A DNA stretch of 46,722 nucleotides from Roseomonas populi (GTDB lineage: Bacteria; Pseudomonadota; Alphaproteobacteria; Acetobacterales; Acetobacteraceae), in assembly GCF_024594815.1 (NCBI RefSeq), contig NZ_JANJOU010000039.1, positions 1-46,722 on the forward strand. Direction: 5' to 3'. Shown here piece by piece: positions 22,865 to 30,788 of the stretch. The first letter of the stretch is position 1; every line of letters begins with the position of its first letter. The notes under the pieces are model-generated. The model ran no database searches and had not been told where the DNA came from. It saw nothing but the letters and a program-made list of their open reading frames with translations. A program made the translations under genes and the position numbers.

Positions 22865-23880
22865 GCCTGCCGGCGCCGGGCCGGCCGCCCCCGGGCAGGC
22901 TGGCGGAGGTGGCGCCCGGGCTGCTGCGGGCCTGCATGCCGCTTCCGGGCCCGCCGTCCCACGTGAACTGCTGGCTGATCGCGGACGGGGAAGGATGGCT
23001 CCTCGTCGATACCGGCCGCGGCGATGCGGCCACCCGCGACCTGTGGCGGGGGATCTTCGCCACCTCGCTCGGCGGCCGGCCGGTCACGCGCGTGCTCGTC
23101 ACCCACTTCCACCCGGACCATGTCGGGCTGGCCGGCTGGGTCTGCGCCGAGTGGGGCGCGCCGCTCCTCATGCCCCGCAGCGAGTGGCAGCGGACGCGCA
23201 TCCTGCTGATGCAGGACGAGGCCGAACTGACGGAGCTGTTCATCGACCTCCAGCGCCGGGCCGGCGCCGGGCCGGAGCACCTGGCCTGGTTGCGCGGCGC
23301 GGGCTTTCCCTATCGCGGCAGCGTCGCCCCCCTGCCCCGCAGCTTCGATCCCATCGCGGAGGGCGATCTGCTCCGGACAGGGGATCGGCGCTGGCGGGTG
23401 CGGATCGGGGCGGGGCATTCGCCGGAGATGGCCTGCCTGCACGACGAGGCGGGCGGCATCCTGATCTCGGCCGACCACATCCTACCCCGGATCTCTCCGC
23501 ATGTCGGGCTCCAGCCGACCGAGCCCGATGCGGACCCGCTCGGCGTCTTCCTCACGGCCCTGGAAAGCTTCTTGCGGATCCCGGCTGGTACGCGTGTGCT
23601 CCCCTCCCACGGTGAGCCCTTCCAGGATCTGCACGGCCGCATCGCGGCCCTCCGGCATCACCACGAGACGTCGCTGGCGCGGCTGGCCGCTGGCCTGGGC
23701 CCCGGCCTCACCGCTCTGGAAGCCCTGCCGCTCCTTTTCGGCAGGGCTTTCGAGGGACGGCAGCTCGCCTTCGCACTGGGTGAGTCGCTCGCCCACCTCG
23801 CCCTTCTACAGCACCGCGGGCGTGCTCGCCGTAGCGAGACCCCGGAAGGCGTTTGGCGCTTCGAGGCAATCACCTCGTGA
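22861..23880 (+). CDS. MBL-fold metallo-hydrolase
   Basis: A 339-residue metallo-beta-lactamase-fold protein with a GTG start overlapping the ligase stop. The zinc-binding signature THFHPDHVG (His82, His84, Asp86, His87) is complete, followed by AGHSPEMACLHD and SADHILPRISPHV for the second zinc site and LPSHGEPF near residue 243. Family members act as thioesterases, lactonases or glyoxalase II; a terminal acyl-CoA thioesterase would fit the operon. A C-terminal helical part (about residues 260-320) is as in LACTB2-like proteins. It is the last gene of the operon. Confidence 0.87.
   Translation: MSLPAPGRPPPGRLAEVAPGLLRACMPLPGPPSHVNCWLIADGEGWLLVDTGRGDAATRDLWRGIFATSLGGRPVTRVLVTHFHPDHVGLAGWVCAEWGAPLLMPRSEWQRTRILLMQDEAELTELFIDLQRRAGAGPEHLAWLRGAGFPYRGSVAPLPRSFDPIAEGDLLRTGDRRWRVRIGAGHSPEMACLHDEAGGILISADHILPRISPHVGLQPTEPDADPLGVFLTALESFLRIPAGTRVLPSHGEPFQDLHGRIAALRHHHETSLARLAAGLGPGLTALEALPLLFGRAFEGRQLAFALGESLAHLALLQHRGRARRSETPEGVWRFEAITS
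23720..23749. repeat. Perfect 11-bp hairpin inside the MBL gene
   Basis: AAGCCCTGCCG and its exact reverse complement flank an 8-nt T-rich loop, inside the codons for EALPLLFGRAF. It is the strongest hairpin I noticed in the window. It lacks a T-run and sits 130 nt before the stop, so it is not a standard terminator. It could affect mRNA stability at the operon's 3' end. Confidence 0.5.
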
Positions 23881-24662
23881 CCGCACGTGGGTGCTGCGCG
23901 AGCCGCCGTCGTGCTTCCACGGTGAGCAGGGCGCAGGCGGACGCATAAGCCGGCGCCCCTTTCCCTCCTGGCACCCGCAGAGCGTGAGTTGGCCATTCCT
24001 CGCTTCGAGCGGAAGCTGCGAAGTGCCGGCTGGTTCGCCATTCCCGTACGACGGCGCCTCACAAGGATGGACGTGTCCTCTTCCATGCGATGTCGCTAGA
24101 TCCACGATCATGTCGGACGCCTCCCTTCCTTCGGACGTTCCGCTCCCTGGCACCTGCACACGTCGCTCACCGCGGAGCGGCTGGCCACGGCGGCACGACT
24201 CCTCGCGCGCGGCCGTGACCGGGTCCGCGCAGGGTGGCCCCGATGGCTGCGCGCAACGCGGGGTGGAGGCGTCGGAGGGTGCCTGCGTCCGTCTTGAAGG
24301 CAGCCCTGATCAGTTTGAGGATCTCTGGCGCAACCCGGGGCAGAACCCCGTCCTCAGGGCGCGCGGCGCGCCAGACTTGGCCGGCCCCGGCGAGCGTGGT
24401 GACGGCCGACGGATAGGGGCACGCGACGAGGGCCGAGAGCGCGCCGCAGAGGCGGGCGAGAACCCTCAGCAAGGTTGCCTCCTCCGTCCTGGGAGGCCTG
24501 AGCAGCAATAAGGACGGGAGCCGCAGGATGGGCTCGCCTCCCAGCTTAGCGAGGGCGAGTTCCCGCTCGACGGTGGTGATGTCGGAAGTCGGGAAAACCG
24601 GGGCGTGCAAGCAGCACGGACGGTGGCGGCAGCCAGTCCCCAACCGGCTGCCGCCCAGCCAG
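23881..24662. other. Gene-poor stretch of 782 nt
   Basis: No recognised gene. A leftward open frame at 24167-24643 (up to 158 residues, with SDITTVERELALAKLGGEPI near its start) has moderately coding-like third-position GC but no motif I can place. It could be a small unknown gene or a relic. The rest shows no convincing frame. Confidence 0.4.
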
Positions 24663-25709
24663 TCAGGTCAGGGTGACGTGCAGGTCGCCGATTCTCTCGA
24701 TGGTGGTGACCATGCGATCGCCCGGCTTCAGCCACACCCGCTTCTCCGGCGGGTAGCCCGCGATCACGCCCTCGCAGGTGCCGGTGAAGATGACGTCTCC
24801 GGGCTCCAGGGTGAAGTGCTTCGAGCAGTAGGCAATGATCTGGGCGCAGTTGAAAATCATCTTGCTGGTGTTGGTCGATTGCCGCACCTCGCCGTTGACG
24901 ATCATCTTCATGTCCAGGTTGTTCACGTCGACCTGATCCGCGCTGACCAGCCAGGGGCCGAAGGGGCCGGAACCGTCGACCGTCTTGCCCAGCATCCACT
25001 GCGTGGATCGGTTCTGCAGGTCGCGCGCGGTGAAGTCGTTGCCGCTCGCGTAGCCGAAGACGTAGTCCAGCGCCTGTGCCTCAGGGATGTTGCGCCCGCC
25101 GCGGGCCATCACCAGCACCAGCTCCGCCTCGTAGTCCCAGTTCCTGGCCGGCTCACCTGTGACCCGGATGGTTCCGCCGTGGTGGTTGAGCGCGCTGTTG
25201 TACTTGTTGAACAGGATCGGTTCTTTCGGCGGCGGCGAGCCTCCCTCGGCCGCATGGGCCGCGTAGTTCAGGCCGACGCAGATGATTTTACCGGGGTTCT
25301 CGACGATCTTGCCGAACCGGACCTGGGCCTCGGGGATGAACTGAGCCGCCGGCGCCCTCGCCGCGCCGTCCGCCAGCAGGGCACCGAGGGCCGCGATGTT
25401 GCCCCGCCCCTGGATCAGGTCGCTGGCCGTAACCGGAAGTCCCTGCCGCATCGCACGCTCAGCCGCGGCCACGTCCAGCACGCCGCGCGGGGTGCGCACA
25501 CCCAGCCCCGGGCCGCTATCGGTGACGATCGTGGTGATGTCGATCCCGCGCAGCCGCGCCGCGTTGCCCGCGGCGGGCGTTGGCGGGGATGTGGTGGTCT
25601 GGGCCACGGCCGGCGATGCGGGCGTGCCTGCCAGGCCCGCACCCGCGGTCAGGCCAAGGCCGGTCAGGCGCAGCACCGTCCGCCGATCCTGTACGGAACT
25701 GTCTTCCAT
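24663..25709 (-). CDS. Fumarylacetoacetate hydrolase family protein with Tat signal
   Basis: A 348-residue FAH-fold enzyme. The Met at 25709 starts a twin-arginine leader (DRRTVLRLTGLGLTAGAG...AVAQ), so the protein should be exported folded to the periplasm. The FAH domain has VGLNYAAHAAEGG, the metal ligands in WDYEAELVLVM and GYASGNDFTARDLQ, and PGDVIFTGTCEGV. Relatives hydrolyse or decarboxylate acylpyruvates and 2-oxo-dienoates using Mg2+ or Mn2+ and are normally cytoplasmic. Transcribed alone; flanked by long gene-poor stretches. Substrate unknown. Confidence 0.87.
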   Translation of the reverse strand: MEDSSVQDRRTVLRLTGLGLTAGAGLAGTPASPAVAQTTTSPPTPAAGNAARLRGIDITTIVTDSGPGLGVRTPRGVLDVAAAERAMRQGLPVTASDLIQGRGNIAALGALLADGAARAPAAQFIPEAQVRFGKIVENPGKIICVGLNYAAHAAEGGSPPPKEPILFNKYNSALNHHGGTIRVTGEPARNWDYEAELVLVMARGGRNIPEAQALDYVFGYASGNDFTARDLQNRSTQWMLGKTVDGSGPFGPWLVSADQVDVNNLDMKMIVNGEVRQSTNTSKMIFNCAQIIAYCSKHFTLEPGDVIFTGTCEGVIAGYPPEKRVWLKPGDRMVTTIERIGDLHVTLT

Positions 25710-26795
25710 GGCTTCTTTCCTCCCGAGCGGATGATCCCCGCCCGGGCGGGATGGAGCGCCCGCAGAGGGTACGTTTGCAACCGCAACATTCGAGTGAGTC
25801 GATCTGGCTGCCCGCCGGCGAAGTCCGCGCTTCAAGTTCTCGGTACCTCACGACGCGAGAAGGGCGCTAGGGCAGACATGGACGTGCAACCCGCTCCCTC
25901 GTCCGATGCTGCCGCCCCCCCCCGCAACCAACGGGCGCGCGCGTGCAGCGACGCCCTGATACGGGCGAAGCCGCGCCCGGGGAGGCTACCTCCGGGCACG
26001 ATCGCGGTGGACGGCCGAGGACCCCTGGCGGTCAGCGTGCCGGTGCCCGGTGTTGCTCGAGGCCGGCCTGACGGCACCTTCGGGAAGCGCGCAGTTCGCG
26101 ACTGCCTTGGTCCTTCCGGGTGTCTCCCACCTCCTTCACGCTCACGACACCGGTTACACCTTCGCCAGGTCCAGTTCTCCCTTCGCGCCCCAGCCCCAGA
26201 CGTCGGTCGGCACCTCGGGGCGGAACCCAACCCGGTTCGAATCCTCCCGCTTGAGCGAGGCGGCGAGCCCCGCATCGCGGCCTCTACCTCCTCCAGCCGC
26301 CTGCCGGATACCTTAGTGACGCAGGCCCGCACCGGTGCGGCGGGGAGTGGCTCGCCAGCCCCGGCGTCGGCCGTCGGTAGAGTCCCCACCCCTCGCCGAA
26401 CCCGCGGCCAGGTCGGATTTCAGCTTTCTCGACGACGCCTCCCCTGCCCCGCCCACCTGGTCGCGGCCGCGAGAGTGCTGGGCTACTCGGGCCTCAACAT
26501 CTGCGCCAGGAACACGCTCGCAGGGGTCGTGCGCGGGTACGTGGCCGCCGGGAGGCGAGCCGGCCCTTCGTGGTGGGCTGCCGCCCCGTGCTCGACGAGG
26601 CCACCTACCTTGCCTGGCCCAGTTGCCGCTCCTCCTATGGCCGCGTCACGGCCCTCCATGCCGCCCAGCCGGGACTTCCGCCGAGCGCCCGACCCGGTGG
26701 TTCTCACGTCTTTTCAGCTCGCCCGAAAGCAGACGCAGATGCTCGCCGGGCTGGGCCCAGGACGGTCGTGGCGTGGAAAAGGCGACGCGGGCCGC
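25710..26795. other. Gene-poor stretch of about 1.1 kb
   Basis: No gene supported. Several open frames cross it on both strands, but they are Pro/Arg-rich with no motifs, as expected for shadows in 70% GC DNA. It contains a run of nine C at 25915-25923 and a TTCGAATCC string at 26239, which resembles a tRNA T-arm but has no pairing stem. It may be decayed sequence. Confidence 0.5.
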
Positions 26796-27236
26796 CTAGG
26801 AGGCGGCCTCTGCGGCCACCTTCCAGTCCTGCAGGGGGAAGACGCGATCATAGGCCAGGTTGAAGGCGAAGGCGTAGGCCACGTAGAAGGCGGCGATCGC
26901 CAGATCCATGACGAAGGCCTGGACAAGGGTGACGCCCAGGTACCAGGCGATCGGCGGCAGCAGGATGACCAGCAACCCGGCCTCGAACAGGACGGCGTGG
27001 GCGATGCGCAAGCCCAGGCTCTTCCGGGTGTGCCCGGCCCAGCGCTGCATCGCGCGGTCGAAGCCGAGGTTGTAGGCATAGTTCCAGGCCGTGGCCGCCA
27101 CGGCGCTGCCGACGCCGATCACGCCCATGGTCTCTGCGCCCAGCCCGAAGACGAGGCCGCCCAGCGGGATGATGAGGGCAAGGCCAATCAGCTCGAACAG
27201 GATGGCATGGCGTATACGGTCACGGGTGGTGCGCAT
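26796..27236 (-). CDS. PACE family multidrug efflux transporter
   Basis: A 146-residue integral membrane protein with two tandem BTP domains and four predicted helices. Each repeat starts with the same pattern: RIRHAILFELIGLALIIPLGG and RIAHAVLFEAGLLVILLPPIA. Glu15 matches the essential Glu15 of the chlorhexidine pump AceI. PACE proteins export biocides such as chlorhexidine or acriflavine, and possibly polyamines, by proton antiport. The Met at 27236 gives the usual length of about 150. It is divergent from a LysR regulator, the arrangement seen for aceI/aceR. Confidence 0.87.
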   Translation of the reverse strand: MRTTRDRIRHAILFELIGLALIIPLGGLVFGLGAETMGVIGVGSAVAATAWNYAYNLGFDRAMQRWAGHTRKSLGLRIAHAVLFEAGLLVILLPPIAWYLGVTLVQAFVMDLAIAAFYVAYAFAFNLAYDRVFPLQDWKVAAEAAS

Positions 27237-27310
27237 GGTCTGAACTTCTCGAAAAACGTCGATGGCGCGGGTTTTCCATCCGAAGCGGCCGGAGTAACAA
27301 GTCAGGAGCC

Positions 27311-27325
27311 ATCTGGAATTCAGAT
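27311..27325. promoter_or_regulatory. LysR-type box ATCTG-N5-CAGAT
   Basis: A perfect 5-bp inverted repeat with 5-nt spacer fits the LysR T-N11-A rule. It sits in the 91-nt gap between the PACE gene (start 27236) and the LysR gene and ends 2 nt before the proposed LysR start. Probable binding site for that LysR protein, controlling efflux and itself. Confidence 0.5.
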
Positions 27326-27327
27326 AG

Positions 27328-28236
27328 ATGCCGGTCTCGTTGGAGCAGCTCGAGGCCTTCGTGGCAGGGGCGGAAACAGGGTCGTTCTCGGCCGCGGCCC
27401 GTCGGCTCCGGAAAGCCCAATCCGCAGTCAGCACCCATGTCGCCAATCTCGAGGCTGACCTCGGGCTGGCGCTGTTCAGCCGCGCCGGGCGAAACCCCGT
27501 CCTGACACCCGCCGGGCAGCGCCTGCTGCTGGAGGCGCGCGTGGTGCTGGACCGGCGAGAGCACCTGATGGGCGTCGCCGCCAGCCTGGAGCAGCGGGTG
27601 GAGAACCGGCTGGTTGTGGCGATCGACGAACTCTACCCGGAGCATGCCTTAGGGGCGCTCTTCGCGGACTTCGCCCGGCACTTCCCGTTCGTCGAATTGG
27701 AGTTGCTGTTCCCGCTGATGGAGGACGTCAGCCGACTGGTTCAGGCCGGTACGGCCGACCTCGGGGTGATGTGGCGGCAGGAGGCGCTGCCGACCGAGAT
27801 GGGCTTCCAGACCATCGGCTGGGTGCCGCTCAAGCTCGTCTGCGGGCGGGGACACGCGCTCGCCAAGGAGCGGGTGGAGTGGGAGGAGCTGAAGCGCCAC
27901 CGGCAAATCTTGGTCGCCGCCCGGAGCGACGGGCCGGAGAAGCGGCGCCTGCGCGTGGCCGCCGAGGTGTGGTGGGTGGAAAGCCACTGGGTGATCCTGG
28001 AGATGGTCAAGCACGGGATCGGCTGGGCCTTCGTGTCTGACCACGTGATCGCCGCCTCTCCCGCAGCGCCCGACCTCGTCACGCCCGACCTGCAGTTCGA
28101 CGACGGCGACTGGCCCGTGGCGCTGGAACTGGTGTGGCACAAGCAGCGGCCCTGCGGCCCGGCCGCGGCCTGGCTGCGCCAGCGCTTCGCAGCGACCCGG
28201 ATCGGCGATGGGTTCGGAGGTGGCAGGGGAAGCTGA
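27328..28236 (+). CDS. LysR family regulator, probably of the PACE pump
   Basis: A 302-residue LysR-type regulator: N-terminal winged helix (VSLEQLEAFVAGAETGSFSAAARRLRKAQSAVSTHVANLE, in part SFSAAARRLRKAQSAVSTHV) and LysR substrate-binding domain from about residue 90 (RLVVAIDELYPE). Helix 3 has AQSAVS. The divergent placement next to a PACE gene matches AceR-AceI of Acinetobacter, where the regulator senses the exported biocide. No ribosome site is obvious before the ATG at 27328, where the LysR box sits instead; a leaderless or later start is possible. Confidence 0.88.
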   Translation: MPVSLEQLEAFVAGAETGSFSAAARRLRKAQSAVSTHVANLEADLGLALFSRAGRNPVLTPAGQRLLLEARVVLDRREHLMGVAASLEQRVENRLVVAIDELYPEHALGALFADFARHFPFVELELLFPLMEDVSRLVQAGTADLGVMWRQEALPTEMGFQTIGWVPLKLVCGRGHALAKERVEWEELKRHRQILVAARSDGPEKRRLRVAAEVWWVESHWVILEMVKHGIGWAFVSDHVIAASPAAPDLVTPDLQFDDGDWPVALELVWHKQRPCGPAAAWLRQRFAATRIGDGFGGGRGS

Positions 28237-28656
28237 CAGGACCGTCGAGAGCGCGACATCCGTCCGACGCAAACGACCTCAACGTCGCGAAAGGGAGACG
28301 CGGCATTCGCACTACCGAGCTCTGACACTTGACGAAGGTCCGCTTCCGCTACCTCTACACCCGAGAGCGGCCGTTCCGCTTTGGGCCAGCTTCGGTCCAA
28401 GGTTCGCCCCGGCTCCGGCGCCGAATGATCAGTCGGCCCGGTGTAGGCCGTCGGCCACGTCCTCCGCCGCTTCCACGAGGACACGGTGCACGAAGCTCAC
28501 GGCCGCATATTCACGAAGCTGGCGGACGGTCAGTTGAATGGCTTGGCGACGGCCTGCAGGAGACTCTCAAAACCTCAATCTCGCCGAGCGGTTCGCACTC
28601 GAGTTCCTCCGTCGAAAAATCGGCGCGACGGCGGATTTATGAAGGGCCGACTGCCG
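28237..28656. other. Gene-free stretch between convergent LysR genes
   Basis: About 420 nt between two convergent regulators. I see no coding frame with recognisable content. It is slightly less GC-rich than its surroundings. Confidence 0.5.
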
Positions 28657-28673
28657 GCCCCGCGCTGCGGGGC
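28657..28673 (-). terminator. Hairpin after the LysR gene, possible terminator
   Basis: GCCCCGC-GCT-GCGGGGC, a 7-bp perfect stem with a 3-nt loop, begins 3 nt beyond the stop of the leftward LysR gene. No strong T-run follows on that strand, so efficiency is uncertain. Confidence 0.45.
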
Positions 28674-28675
28674 TG

Positions 28676-29569
28676 TCAGCCCGTCCGATAGGTATCCAGC
28701 GCCTGTCGTATCGCGCGCTCGAAGTTGCGCCCGGCCTGGGTCAGCGGGTGGGCGTCGTGGCGGAGCATCCATACCCCGGTACTGAGCGCCGTGCTGAGGG
28801 GCCGGAACGCGATGCGCCAGCGATGGGCGTCGCGCGCCATGAATGCGTCCACGATTGCCACGCCCACCCCAGCATCGACGAAGGTACAGGCAATCATGGG
28901 ATAGCGGACGACCACATCGGGCTGGCGTCCGATCCCGTGGGCCTCGAGATGGGCCACGGTCAGCGCCCCGATGGGCGTGGAAGAGGCATAGCCGATAAGC
29001 GGGAGCGCTGCGAGATCCTGCAGCCCGACCACTGCCTCGCGCGCAAGCGGCCATTCCTCCGGGATGGCTGCATACATGGGAAACTGGCCGAGCAGTTCCT
29101 CCCGCAGCAGGGGATGGTCGGCCCGGAACGGCGAGAGGCCGAGATCCGCCTGCCGCAGTAGCAGCCGCTCCACCACGCTGGCATGGGCCGTGGTGTTGAC
29201 GTCCAGCACCACCTGCCGGCTACGCCGGCGGAACCGCATCAGCGCGTGGGGCAGGAGATTGGCACCGAAGGAAGGGCTTGCCGCGACACGCAGCACGGAG
29301 GGGCTGCCGTTGCGCAAACCCTCGGCGAGGCTGCTGACCCGTTTCAGCCCGCCCAGGGCGGCCTCCGCCTCCGTGTAGAGCGCCCCCGCCTCCGGCGTCG
29401 GCACCAGGCGCCCGGCGCGCCGCTCGAAGAGGGCGTATCCCAGCTGATCCTCGGTGTGGCGGAGCATGCGGCTGACGGCCGGGGGCGAAACGGCCAGGAG
29501 CCGGGCCGCCCCGGCCACGGAGCCTGTCTGCATCACCGCGCAGAAGATCTCGACCTGCCGGACATTCAC
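28676..29569 (-). CDS. LysR family regulator, divergent from oxygenase/ABC operon
   Basis: A 297-residue LysR regulator with GTG start. The winged helix is NVRQVEIFCAVMQTGSVAGAARLLAVSPPAVSRMLRHTE (in part SVAGAARLLAVSPPAVSRML), followed by ALFERRAGRLVPTPEAG and a substrate-binding domain. Its start is 131 nt from the rightward oxygenase gene, the classic LysR layout for regulating the divergent operon. An inverted repeat at 29633-29649 is a candidate site. The inducer is unknown; possibly an amino acid or 2-oxo acid, judging by the operon. Confidence 0.9.
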   Translation of the reverse strand: MNVRQVEIFCAVMQTGSVAGAARLLAVSPPAVSRMLRHTEDQLGYALFERRAGRLVPTPEAGALYTEAEAALGGLKRVSSLAEGLRNGSPSVLRVAASPSFGANLLPHALMRFRRRSRQVVLDVNTTAHASVVERLLLRQADLGLSPFRADHPLLREELLGQFPMYAAIPEEWPLAREAVVGLQDLAALPLIGYASSTPIGALTVAHLEAHGIGRQPDVVVRYPMIACTFVDAGVGVAIVDAFMARDAHRWRIAFRPLSTALSTGVWMLRHDAHPLTQAGRNFERAIRQALDTYRTG

Positions 29570-29632
29570 CTGGCCAGCCTCCGCCGGGAGTTAACATGGG
29601 GTTACGGCCCACCCCTGAATCCGTATGCAATC

Positions 29633-29649
29633 TCACGGCCAGCCCGTGA
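29633..29649. promoter_or_regulatory. Inverted repeat TCACGG-N5-CCGTGA, possible LysR site
   Basis: A perfect 6-bp inverted repeat in the 131-nt divergent region between the LysR gene and the oxygenase operon. It has T and A at the ends, as LysR sites do, although the spacing is longer than T-N11-A. It lies about 50 nt before the oxygenase start. Confidence 0.45.
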
Positions 29650-29700
29650 TTAGCTTCCGCCAGGGCCTTTCGGGGCGGCGGGCAGAAGAGGGCTGAAGCC

Positions 29701-30690
29701 ATGACGAGCGTTCCCATCATCGACGTGTCCGGCCTGCGCGGGGACCGGGCCGCGCGGCAGGCCGTGGCGGACCAGATCGGGCGCGCCTGCGAGGAGATCG
29801 GCTTCTTCTGCATCACCGGCCACGGCATCCCGCAGGAGCTGATCCGCCGCGTGAGGGAGGCGTCCCTCGCCTTCTTCGACCGGGACGAGGAGGAGAAGCG
29901 GGCGATCGAGCGGCAGCCACCCTCCTACCGCGGCTACATCCCCCTCGCCTCCGAAGGCCTGGCCCGCAGCCTGGGGCGCGCCGGAGCGGCCGCGGACCTG
30001 AAGGAGGCCTTCAGCATGGGGCCGGTCGGTGCGCCGGACGATGCCTATCACCGCTCGGCCGAGGCGGCGCCACATTTCGCGCCCAACCGTTGGCCTGCCA
30101 GCCCGGCGGACTTCCAGCCGGCCTTCGAGGCCTATTATGAGCAGCTTGCGGCGCTGGCCGGCACGCTGCTCGGCGGCTTCGCCCTCGCGCTCGGCCTGCC
30201 GGAGGACTGGTTCGCGGACAAGGTGGACCGGCACATCAGCAACGTCCGCGCGCTGCACTACCCCGCCCAGCCGGAGGAGATCGAACCGGGCCAGATCCGC
30301 GCCGGCGAGCACACGGACTATGGCTGCCTCACCATCCTGCTGACCGAGGCGAACAAGGGCGGCCTTGAGGTCCTCAACCGTCGCGGCGAGTGGGAGGCCG
30401 TGCCGCATCTGCCGGACAGCTTCGTCGTGAACATCGGCGACCTGATGGCCCAGTGGAGCAACGACCGCTACGTCTCCACCATGCATCGCGTGGCGAACCC
30501 GCCGCGCTCCGGCAATACGCGGCGCCTCTCGATCGCCTTCTTCCACCAACCGAACCACGACGCGCTGATTGAGTGCATCCCCGGCTGTGCCGGCCCCGGC
30601 AATCCCGCCCGCTATGAACCCATCACCTCCGGCGGGCACCGGCTGATGAAGGTGAGCCGTGCGAACCAGGCAGCCACGACCATGGCCTGA
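29701..30690 (+). CDS. 2-oxoglutarate/Fe(II) oxygenase, isopenicillin N synthase-like
   Basis: A 329-residue double-stranded beta-helix oxygenase. An N-terminal DIOX_N part (VPIIDVSGLRGD...GFFCITGHGIP) precedes the catalytic domain. The iron ligands are His204 and Asp206 (GEHTDYGCL) and His262 (TMHRVANPP); Arg275 and Ser277 (RRLSIAF) bind 2-oxoglutarate. The family hydroxylates, desaturates or cyclises small molecules and peptides. It is 98 nt ahead of an amino-acid-type ABC importer, so the imported compound or a derivative may be its substrate. Confidence 0.9.
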   Translation: MTSVPIIDVSGLRGDRAARQAVADQIGRACEEIGFFCITGHGIPQELIRRVREASLAFFDRDEEEKRAIERQPPSYRGYIPLASEGLARSLGRAGAAADLKEAFSMGPVGAPDDAYHRSAEAAPHFAPNRWPASPADFQPAFEAYYEQLAALAGTLLGGFALALGLPEDWFADKVDRHISNVRALHYPAQPEEIEPGQIRAGEHTDYGCLTILLTEANKGGLEVLNRRGEWEAVPHLPDSFVVNIGDLMAQWSNDRYVSTMHRVANPPRSGNTRRLSIAFFHQPNHDALIECIPGCAGPGNPARYEPITSGGHRLMKVSRANQAATTMA

Positions 30691-30788
30691 CGAGCCGGGG
30701 CCAGCGCTCTGGCACGCGACTTGCGAGCAATTTGCGAAGTGCTGCCCACTCTCTGAGCAGCCACTGCACGAGGACCAGGATCCCAATC

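Noticed and set aside
25915-25923. Run of nine C, possible phase-variable tract
   Set aside because: It lies in sequence with no supported gene or promoter, so there is nothing for slippage to switch.
26225-26262. TTCGAATCC string resembling a tRNA T-arm
   Set aside because: The flanking bases do not form the T stem beyond two pairs, and no anticodon or acceptor stem is visible around it.
24528-27458. Rightward open frame of 976 codons
   Set aside because: It runs antisense to the FAH and PACE genes, is low in recognisable motifs and Arg/Gly/Pro-rich. A long shadow frame is expected at this GC content.
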